DNA from: a bacterium
GTDB taxonomy: Bacteria; UBA10199; 2-02-FULL-44-16; JAAZCA01
Assembly (NCBI GenBank): GCA_041648665.1
Contig: JBAZOP010000061.1
Coordinates: 1-17,499 of the forward strand
DNA: 17,499 nt
Reading direction: 5' to 3'
The position numbers and the translations under genes were made by a program. The notes beneath the pieces are model-generated. The model ran no database searches. It was not told where the DNA came from and saw only the letters and a list, made by a program, of their open reading frames with translations. This document shows positions 1-5,752 of the stretch, piece after piece (the stretch's first letter is position 1; each line of letters starts with the position of its first letter).

Positions 1-36
1 TATCCAACTCTACTTCTAATATATAATACAATATAT

Positions 37-74
37 GTCAAATATTGATTTGACGCTTTCATATATGTTATGAT
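37..74 (+). promoter_or_regulatory. Putative promoter with overlapping palindromic operator
   Basis: A perfect 7-bp inverted repeat, GTCAAAT-ATTG-ATTTGAC, spans 37-54. It covers a plausible -35 element TTGATT (45-50), which is followed after 18 nt by TATGAT (69-74), a 5/6 match to the sigma70 -10 consensus. The gene immediately downstream encodes a ribbon-helix-helix protein, a class that often represses its own promoter by binding short palindromes. The sequence elements are seen; the autoregulation is inferred. Confidence 0.45.
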
Positions 75-101
75 ATGGGCTGCAATGAAAGAGGGGTGAA
101 A

Positions 102-296
102 ATGTCTCCCCTGATAGAGAAAAAACCCAGACCGGATCAGCGAACCAAGAAGCAGAGTTTCGCATTTTATCTATCCAAGGGACTGATCGACGAGATTGCA
201 CACGTGGCTAGGGAGACGGGCCGCTCCAAGAGCGAGGTGTTGGAGATACTGGCGAAGGCCGGGCTGGATGTGCACAGGAAGAGCTCCACCGAGTAG
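102..296 (+). CDS. Small ribbon-helix-helix (CopG-like) DNA-binding protein
   Basis: A protein of 64 residues if translation starts at the ATG at 102, which is preceded by GAGGGG at 91-96 with a good 5-nt gap; an ATG at 75 would add nine residues but has no ribosome binding site. The stretch from about residue 18 to 60 has the RHH pattern: a short strand (QSFAFYL), then helix 1 (SKGLIDEIAHVARETG) and helix 2 starting at RSKSEVLEILAKAGL. The N-terminus is basic (KKPRPDQRTKK). RHH proteins bind DNA as dimers through the strand, so this is likely a local transcription regulator. No toxin gene follows: a terminator comes directly after the stop. It could be the antitoxin-like half of a pair whose partner lies left of the window. 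Family confidence is good, target unknown. Confidence 0.75.
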   Translation: MSPLIEKKPRPDQRTKKQSFAFYLSKGLIDEIAHVARETGRSKSEVLEILAKAGLDVHRKSSTE

Positions 297-319
297 AATG
301 GCAGAATGATGGACTTACG

Positions 320-348
320 AGCGGCGCAATGAGCGCCGCTTTTATTTT
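320..348 (+). terminator. Rho-independent terminator of the RHH gene
   Basis: An 8-bp perfect GC-rich stem AGCGGCGC (320-327) and GCGCCGCT (333-340) with loop AATGA is followed by TTTTATTTT. It ends the RHH transcript and touches the last codons of the convergent HD-GYP gene, whose stop codon starts at 342-344. There is no T-run on the other strand, so it acts mainly for the plus strand. Confidence 0.8.
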
Positions 349-1334
349 GCGTGGTCAGGATGTTGTTCCAAGAATTTGAAAAACTGTTCGATGATCTTGG
401 GGTCCCAGAAGCCCTTCTCGGTCTCTTCCTTCAACGTCTTGATAGTCTGCTCCAGCGAAAACGCCCCCTTGTATGGTCGCTCCGAGATCATCGCATCGAA
501 TGCGTCCATGACCTGGAATACGCGGGCGAGATAGGGGATGGAGTCGCCGACCAGCCCGTCCGGATAGCCGGTGCCGTTCCATTTTTCGTGATGGTGCCTG
601 ATGATGGGGCAGACGTCGGAGAGCGACTTGAGCGGATGGCAGATTTCTTCGCCGAAGATCGGGTGCTGCCGCATGATCTCCCATTCGTCCTCGGTGAGCT
701 TGCCCGGTTTGAGGAGTATGGAATCCGGGACTCCGATCTTCCCCACGTCGTGGAGAATGCTCGCGCGTTCGAGGGTGTTGATCTGTTTCTGGTCGAGATT
801 TATGAACCTGCCGAAAGCGCCGCTCAACCTGATGAGTCTGTCGCAATGATCGCCGGTCGTCGTGTCCTTCGCCTCGACCGCGCGCGCCAGCGACAGCACC
901 ACCGATTCGGCGTGATCGAGATCGTCGTTTAAGCGTTTCACCTTGGCCAGCGCATGCACGCGCGCCAGCAGCTCCAGCCTGTCGATCGGCTTGGAGAGGA
1001 AGTCGTCGCAGCCCGCCTCGATGCCCTTGATGCGGTCCTCCTTCTCCTGGAGCGCGGTCACTATGATGATCGGCACGAGCCGTGTGTTTTCGCCGCCCTT
1101 CAGCTTGCGGCATACCTCGAACCCGTTCATGCCCGGCATCATAACGTCCAGCAATATCACGTCCGGCAGCTCATCCCACACCATGTCCAGGGCCTGCTGG
1201 CCCGATGTGGCCTTCTTCACGATGCAGTCATGAGGGGAAAGCATCTTCTCGATCACGAGCAGGTTGGTGGGTTCGTCGTCGACCACCAACACCTTCAGCG
1301 GCTTGTCGAATTTGGGGAGGTTGAGTTTTTCCAT
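342..1334 (-). CDS. Response regulator with HD-GYP cyclic di-GMP phosphodiesterase output domain (RpfG type)
   Basis: A protein of 330 residues with two domains. Residues 13-130 form a CheY-like receiver: acidic pair D19/D20, phospho-acceptor D63 in VILLDVMMPGMNG, T93 and K115 (SKPID). Residues about 140-325 form an HD-GYP domain with H195-D196 (ILHDVGKIG), a HHHEKWNGTGYPDG block at 247-260 holding GYP at 256-258, and ARVFQVMDAFDAM. HD-GYP proteins hydrolyse cyclic di-GMP to GMP (or pGpG) with a bi- or trinuclear metal site; phosphorylation by an unseen histidine kinase should control it. The start has no clear Shine-Dalgarno, but no later start keeps the receiver intact. A 5-bp repeat AAGGC/GCCTT (1346-1360) lies in its leader. 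No kinase is adjacent. The J-PilZ gene at 2426 may be a partner through the same second messenger (inference). Confidence 0.93.
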   Translation of the reverse strand: MEKLNLPKFDKPLKVLVVDDEPTNLLVIEKMLSPHDCIVKKATSGQQALDMVWDELPDVILLDVMMPGMNGFEVCRKLKGGENTRLVPIIIVTALQEKEDRIKGIEAGCDDFLSKPIDRLELLARVHALAKVKRLNDDLDHAESVVLSLARAVEAKDTTTGDHCDRLIRLSGAFGRFINLDQKQINTLERASILHDVGKIGVPDSILLKPGKLTEDEWEIMRQHPIFGEEICHPLKSLSDVCPIIRHHHEKWNGTGYPDGLVGDSIPYLARVFQVMDAFDAMISERPYKGAFSLEQTIKTLKEETEKGFWDPKIIEQFFKFLEQHPDHAK

Positions 1335-1427
1335 GTGTGATTTTTAAGGCAGAACGCCTTGTGAGTCAACGCGCAAAAACCCATCAAATCTGTTGAAAGG
1401 CCGCATGTTGCATAATAGGGTCTTTTC

Positions 1428-2429
1428 ATGATCGCGACGGCAAAGGGGAGAGGAAAGGCAAGGGCGCTGTGCCTCATTTCCGGGGGGCTGGACAGCCTCC
1501 TCGCCGTAAAGGTGCTTCAGGAGCAGGGGGTGGAGGTCTCGGGCTTAAGTTTCGAGAGCCCGTTTTTCGATGCCCATAACGCGAGGAGGGGTGCGGAACA
1601 GCTGAAGATAGAGCTCAAAGTGGCGAGGATCGGCGACGAGATAATGAAGCTCCTGCGCCGCCCTCCCCACGGCTTCGGAAAGCAGATGAACCCGTGCATC
1701 GACTGCCATGCCCTCATGGTGCGCCGGGCCGGCGAGATGATGGCGAAGGAGAACTTTGATTTCATAGCTACCGGAGAGGTTCTAGGAGAGCGGCCGATGT
1801 CGCAAAACCGCCAGTCGCTGGACACGGTGGCGCGCGATTCAGGTTTCGAGGGGTTCCTCCTCAGACCCTTATCTGCTAAGCTTCTCGCGCCAACGAAGCC
1901 TGAGATTATGGGGCTCGTGGACAGGGAGAGGCTGCTCGCCATAGAGGGCAGATCGCGCAAACCGCAGATCGCGCTCACCGAGAAATTCGGCATCAGGGAA
2001 TACGTGCAGCCTGCGGGCGGTTGTCTCCTCACCGATCCGGCGTTCTCCGCGAGACTTCGGGAGCTTCTTGATCATGAGCCCTCGGCGAATGAACGCGATG
2101 CGATCCTGCTCAAGCTAGGCAGGCACTTCAGGTTGGGCTCGGGCGCCAAGGCCATAGTCGGGAGAGACAAGGAAGATAACGAAAGGATAATGGCGGCGGC
2201 AGGGGAGGATGATATCCTCGTCATATGCGACAACACCCCCGGACCGGCCGTTCTCATAGTGCATACCGACGCGGAAAATGATATAAAGACTGCGGCTCTG
2301 CTGTGTGCCAGTTTTTCAAACAGCAGCGCCTTTGAAGTCGACATGGCGATACGGCGCATGGGCGAAGAGGGCCGAATTAAGGCAAAGCCTGTTGCGCGCA
2401 ATGAGTTTGACGGAATGAGGATAGGATGA
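1428..2429 (+). CDS. ThiI/MnmA-like tRNA thiouridylase fused to a C-terminal NFACT-R-like domain
   Basis: A protein of 333 residues. The N-terminal part is a PP-loop ATPase: SGGLDS at 18-23 is the pyrophosphate-binding motif, followed by GLSFESPFF, the cysteine pair NPCIDCH (88-94), TGEVLGERPMSQ (115-125) and GGCLLTD (197-203). These place it with ThiI/MnmA-type enzymes that adenylate a tRNA uridine and replace its oxygen with sulfur; C90, C93 and C199 are the candidate catalytic or cluster-binding residues. The last third (about 230-280) resembles the NFACT-R RNA-binding module: GRDKEDNERI at 245-254, DD at 261-262 and PGPAVLIV at 271-278. Such fusions are known from comparative genomics, as I recall. 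No THUMP or rhodanese domain is present. Its stop overlaps the ATG of the next gene, so the two are probably translationally coupled. Confidence 0.8.
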   Translation: MIATAKGRGKARALCLISGGLDSLLAVKVLQEQGVEVSGLSFESPFFDAHNARRGAEQLKIELKVARIGDEIMKLLRRPPHGFGKQMNPCIDCHALMVRRAGEMMAKENFDFIATGEVLGERPMSQNRQSLDTVARDSGFEGFLLRPLSAKLLAPTKPEIMGLVDRERLLAIEGRSRKPQIALTEKFGIREYVQPAGGCLLTDPAFSARLRELLDHEPSANERDAILLKLGRHFRLGSGAKAIVGRDKEDNERIMAAAGEDDILVICDNTPGPAVLIVHTDAENDIKTAALLCASFSNSSAFEVDMAIRRMGEEGRIKAKPVARNEFDGMRIG

Positions 2430-2989
2430 TGGCGACACGTGAACGCACAAAGACGCGCACCTATTACGAGCTCCTTGGAGTCACTCCGTCGGCGCCGGAG
2501 GAGATCATACAGGCGGTATGGCGCGCTTGGATGCGCACGATGCGTGTGCATCCGGACCTGGGCGGCAACGAGGAGTTCGCAAAGGCGATCAACGCGGCTT
2601 ACGATACGCTCTCGAATCCCGAGAAGAGGGCGCAGTACGACGCCGAGATATCGCAAGAATTTGCGCCCGAAAACGAGGTGAACAGGCGCGCGCCGCGCAC
2701 CAGGGTGGAGGCCGAGATCGCGTATTGCGCCAAACCCGACGACGGATGGCTCGCTGCGAAGGTCGTGGATGCCTCGGCCCTCGGCATGCGCGTAAGGACT
2801 GAGAAGCTCATGACCGTCGGGCAGAACATCGCCATAGCTTTTCCGGAAAAGCCCAGGCACGCCTACGAGGCGAAGGTCCGCTGGATGAGGACCTCTGACG
2901 ATTTCAGCGAGTGGCGCTGCGAGGCAGGGCTTGAGTTCTTCTCGCCTATACCCGATATCCTGCATAGGCTAGGCTATAAACGGCCTTGA
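2426..2989 (+). CDS. J-domain protein fused to a PilZ (cyclic di-GMP binding) domain
   Basis: A protein of 187 residues; ATG at 2426 overlaps the preceding stop (a second ATG at 2429 is also possible). Residues 11-73 are a J domain: YYELLGVTPSA, the HPD signature at 42-44 (VHPDLGGN), and AINAAYDTLSNPEKRAQYD. The HPD tripeptide is what stimulates DnaK ATPase. Residues 85-182 look like a PilZ domain: R87xxxR91 (RRAPR) followed by D115ASALG120, an exact match to the (D/N)xSxxG motif that, with RxxxR, wraps cyclic di-GMP. No glycine-rich linker or zinc-finger of classical DnaJ is present. The architecture suggests a chaperone co-factor controlled by cyclic di-GMP (inference). A TTGACA hexamer that may serve the next tRNA gene overlaps the stop codon. 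Confidence 0.85.
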   Translation: MMATRERTKTRTYYELLGVTPSAPEEIIQAVWRAWMRTMRVHPDLGGNEEFAKAINAAYDTLSNPEKRAQYDAEISQEFAPENEVNRRAPRTRVEAEIAYCAKPDDGWLAAKVVDASALGMRVRTEKLMTVGQNIAIAFPEKPRHAYEAKVRWMRTSDDFSEWRCEAGLEFFSPIPDILHRLGYKRP

Positions 2990-3014
2990 CAGTACGAGGG
3001 TCAAAGGGTAGGTG
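2986..3014 (+). promoter_or_regulatory. Possible promoter of the initiator tRNA gene
   Basis: A perfect -35 TTGACA (2986-2991) overlaps the stop codon of the J-PilZ gene. At the ideal 17-nt spacing lies TAGGTG (3009-3014), which keeps only the first T and A of a -10 box. The tRNA starts 13 nt later. The -35 is convincing, the -10 is not, so read-through from upstream is the alternative. Confidence 0.35.
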
Positions 3015-3027
3015 GTTCCCCTCATAT

Positions 3028-3104
<77 letters not shown>

Positions 3105-3106
3105 AA

Positions 3107-3140
3107 AAGGGGTCCCTTTCGGGGGCCCTTTTCTTTTTTT
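3107..3140 (+). terminator. Terminator after tRNA-fMet
   Basis: The arms AAGGGGTCCC (3107-3116) and GGGGGCCCTT (3121-3130) pair with one internal G-G mismatch and one G-U, closed by a TTTC tetraloop and followed by a long T-rich run to 3140. This is a standard intrinsic terminator, placed 3 nt after the CCA end. Confidence 0.85.
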
Positions 3141-3158
3141 CTAAGCAACATTTTCTGC

Positions 3159-3189
3159 GATAGGTCGAAAACCCCCTTGGATACCTATC
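3159..3189 (+). repeat. Inverted repeat in the leader of the membrane-protein gene
   Basis: GATAGGT (3159-3165) and ACCTATC (3183-3189) are perfect 7-bp inverted copies 17 nt apart. The right arm ends just before the Shine-Dalgarno AGGAG (3192-3196). It may be a protein operator or an RNA hairpin beside the ribosome binding site; the sequence cannot decide. Confidence 0.45.
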
Positions 3190-3204
3190 CCAGGAGATAC
3201 ACTG

Positions 3205-4287
3205 ATGGCAGGACCCGTCACGACATGGAATGCAACGATCGCGATGCCGATTTTCGCGTCGGATCGTGCCTCAGGGGACGCCGATGAAGCGCAGGCGGCT
3301 GCGGAAAACGAGTTTGAGGTTGCGCAGGTGCCCCAACAGGACTCTTTTGGAATAGGGGCCGGAAGTTTCGTCGTCATGGGTGCATTGGCTGCGGCAAGCC
3401 TTGTGTCTCTGTGGAGGGCAAGGCGTATGACCGTAGTTTCCGAACGCATGCATGATTTGATCAAAGCCGATCTGTTGAAGCTGCAGCCCTGGGACCAGCG
3501 TGCAATATATGTGAAGGAGAAATTCGCCGCATTGGATGCGCAATCCCCTGATCCGTTTCTGGGATTTGAACAGGAGATGTTCAGGAACTGCGTGTTGGTT
3601 TTCAATTGCGATCTCAAGAAGCAGACCCTGCTCCGCAATGCAGGGCCTGCGGCTTTCCTCATGGAGTACTGGAAGGCGAGGGGGCAGGCACGCAATGTGC
3701 GTGCTATGAAGAAGGTCCTTCATGCTGTTTCTATAGACAACCTTGAAAGGGCTGCAGCCTATCATGCCGACCTCGCCGCAAGGCTGCAAAATGCGTCCTC
3801 CCCGCTGACCGCAGGCGATCTGCTTGCAAAGGCGATCCACGAGACAGCCGCTGCTCAGCTCTATTATAGGCGGGGGCTTTACATGATGATGGTGGAAGGG
3901 AAGGAAAGGGTGGTTTCGGCTGCCAGTCATATGATCGGGGAGGCCGAGCAAACGGTCGTGAGGCTCAAAAATCGTTGGGCAACGAGGATAGAGCTCTTGT
4001 CCATGCCGATCGAGGAGCTGAAAATGGCTATTGCGCAAGAGATGAGAGACATGACTTCAGGAAAAAATAAGCCCGGAAAATGGACGGTAGGTCCGAGCGG
4101 ATCCATACCTCAAGGGAGACCCCCGAGTCGGAATACAGGGTCGAGCGATCCCACGGGTCCTATGGGCGCTGCGTTTTCAGGTTTGAGGTCTTTCTTGGGG
4201 TTTCAGCCTTCATCTCCTGTCCAGCAGTACGTGCACAATTTTTCCTTCGGCAGGCCTATGGCGCTGATCATGTCGCCGAGGCGCTGA
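3205..4287 (+). CDS. Unrecognised single-pass membrane protein
   Basis: A protein of 360 residues of unknown family; AGGAG at 3192-3196 supports the ATG at 3205. Residues 1-47 are a weakly structured acidic/Ala-rich segment. Residues 50-70 form one membrane helix, followed at once by RARR, so the large C-terminal part should be cytoplasmic. Residues about 75-300 look alpha-helical and charged. Residues 300-345 are rich in Pro, Ser and Gly (tail linker), and the extreme end is basic. No catalytic motif was found. Codon composition seems slightly more AT-rich than neighbours, e.g. around 4020-4080. The last 85 nt overlap the convergent PurF-like gene, so the final 28 residues are read antisense to its FeS-cysteine end; a shorter original protein that lost its stop is possible. 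Function unknown. Confidence 0.7.
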   Translation: MAGPVTTWNATIAMPIFASDRASGDADEAQAAAENEFEVAQVPQQDSFGIGAGSFVVMGALAAASLVSLWRARRMTVVSERMHDLIKADLLKLQPWDQRAIYVKEKFAALDAQSPDPFLGFEQEMFRNCVLVFNCDLKKQTLLRNAGPAAFLMEYWKARGQARNVRAMKKVLHAVSIDNLERAAAYHADLAARLQNASSPLTAGDLLAKAIHETAAAQLYYRRGLYMMMVEGKERVVSAASHMIGEAEQTVVRLKNRWATRIELLSMPIEELKMAIAQEMRDMTSGKNKPGKWTVGPSGSIPQGRPPSRNTGSSDPTGPMGAAFSGLRSFLGFQPSSPVQQYVHNFSFGRPMALIMSPRR

Positions 4288-5597
4288 TAGCGGATGGAGG
4301 TCACGCCGATGTCCTTCTGGATCCATTCCACCATGCGCCCGTATTTCTCTCCATCCTCGTCTAGATAGGCCGAAACGTCCTCCACGTGCCTGCCTTCGAT
4401 AGCGTCGATCGCCCTGCGTGCGATGAGCTCGTCCGCCGAACGGGTGGAGATGTTGAATTTGCACGGGAACATGAGCGGCGGGCAGGCAGGCCTTACGTGC
4501 AACTCCTTTGCCCCGTTTGCCCACAACTTCTGCGCGGTGAAGTTCTTGAGCTGGGTTCCGCGCACAATCGAGTCTTCGCAGATCAGCACCTTCTTGCCGT
4601 CGATGAGGTCACGCACGGCGATCAGCTTCATCTTCGCGACGCGGTCGCGCTCCTCTTGTGAGGGCGGCGTGTAGCTGCGGCCGTAGCCGGGCGTGTACTT
4701 GACCAGCGGCCTGCGGTAGGGGATGCCGGACTCCATGGCGTAGCCGACCGCGTGCGCCACGCCCGACTCCGGAACTCCTGCGACTATATCCGCCTTCACG
4801 TCGTCGCGCCTTGCGAGGCAGCGGCCGCAGCGCTCGCGGACGACTTCAGCGTTGATGCCTTCGTAGCACGAGCTGGGGAAACCGGTGTATATCCAAAGGA
4901 AGGAGCAGGTCTTGCAGCGGTCGCCTGCTTTTCTTATGACCTTGGGGCCATGCTCGTTGATGAAGAGGACCTCTCCGGCGCCCAGGTATTTCTCGATCTC
5001 ATATCCCTGATTCGTGAGCGCGCCGCTCTCAGTGGTCACTGCCCAGCTCTGTTTGTTTCTGCCCAGCACGAGCGGCGTGTAGCCGTAACGATCCCTCGCG
5101 GCGTAAAGGCCCTCTTCGGTCAGTATCAGCATCGAACAGGAACCGTCGATGTGCTTGAAGACCTGTTCGATACCGTCCGCGATGTCCTTGCCCGTGTTGA
5201 TGATCTTGGCGATCACCTCTATCTGGTTGATCTTTCCACGCCTGACCTCTGAGAACGAGTGACCGCTCTCGAGCAGCCCCTTCGCGAGGCGGTCAGCGTT
5301 GTCGATCCAACCGTTCATGACGATGGCGAAGCTGCCGAAACGGGAGTTGAGGCAGATCGGCTGCTCCTGGGCTGCGCTGACGGCCCCGATGCCCTTGTCG
5401 CCCTCGAGGTCCGACCTCTCCTCGTTGAATTTTGACTTGAACTGGCTCGAGCGTATCGAATGGATCTTGCGCCTGAGCTCGTCGCCCCAGACGGCCATGC
5501 CGCCGTACTGCGTGCCGAGATGCGAGTGATAATCCGTGCCGTAGAAGAGCGAATCGAGACAGCTGCCCTGTCCGACGCATCCGTAAATGCCTGTCAT
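4203..5597 (-). CDS. PurF-family amidophosphoribosyltransferase homologue lacking the N-terminal Cys nucleophile
   Basis: A protein of 464 residues. True PurF starts (after Met or propeptide removal) with a catalytic Cys in C-G-(I/V)-(Y/F)-G; here the start is MTGIYGC, so Thr2 takes that place. The start is firm: AAAGGAG lies 6 nt upstream of the ATG. The glutamine-binding HRGQE segment is also changed (HSHLGTQYGG at 24-33), though the oxyanion N95-G96 remains. The phosphoribosyltransferase half is intact: VPESG (275-279) and PRPP loop ICEDSIVRGTQ (339-349). Cysteines at 228/231, 379, 455 and 458 (LCTYC) fit the 4Fe-4S site of Bacillus-type PurF. I recall homologues with the same 'GTDYHSHLGT' start in Bacteroidetes and Firmicutes annotated as PurF. 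It may use free ammonia, use Thr as nucleophile, or have another acceptor. No other purine gene is nearby. Confidence 0.88.
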   Translation of the reverse strand: MTGIYGCVGQGSCLDSLFYGTDYHSHLGTQYGGMAVWGDELRRKIHSIRSSQFKSKFNEERSDLEGDKGIGAVSAAQEQPICLNSRFGSFAIVMNGWIDNADRLAKGLLESGHSFSEVRRGKINQIEVIAKIINTGKDIADGIEQVFKHIDGSCSMLILTEEGLYAARDRYGYTPLVLGRNKQSWAVTTESGALTNQGYEIEKYLGAGEVLFINEHGPKVIRKAGDRCKTCSFLWIYTGFPSSCYEGINAEVVRERCGRCLARRDDVKADIVAGVPESGVAHAVGYAMESGIPYRRPLVKYTPGYGRSYTPPSQEERDRVAKMKLIAVRDLIDGKKVLICEDSIVRGTQLKNFTAQKLWANGAKELHVRPACPPLMFPCKFNISTRSADELIARRAIDAIEGRHVEDVSAYLDEDGEKYGRMVEWIQKDIGVTSIRYQRLGDMISAIGLPKEKLCTYCWTGDEG

Positions 5598-5752
5598 TGT
5601 GTTCTCCTTTCAAGATGAAGTGGGATTTTTATTCTTAAATGAGCTCGTCTGTCCAGAGCAAAGAGAGATTTCAGCAATGCCGCATCGAAGATTAAAGGAG
5701 CTTGATTTTAAACGATAAATAAAATAATGCATGCGTGCAACGGGGAGGAAAG

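Noticed and set aside
102..296. Toxin-antitoxin module
   Set aside because: The RHH gene is followed directly by a terminator and a convergent regulator; no toxin gene is present within the window.
355..1113. Long frames on either strand inside the HD-GYP, lysAC, nuclease and larE/larB genes
   Set aside because: They lie antisense or out of frame to genes with clear catalytic motifs, have no ribosome binding sites, and show Arg-rich composition typical of shadow frames in GC-rich DNA.
5598..5752. Lysine riboswitch or other leader RNA before lysAC
   Set aside because: The gap is only 155 nt, shared with the divergent PurF-like gene, and I found no recognisable L-box core or terminator hairpin. 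A covariance-model search would settle it.
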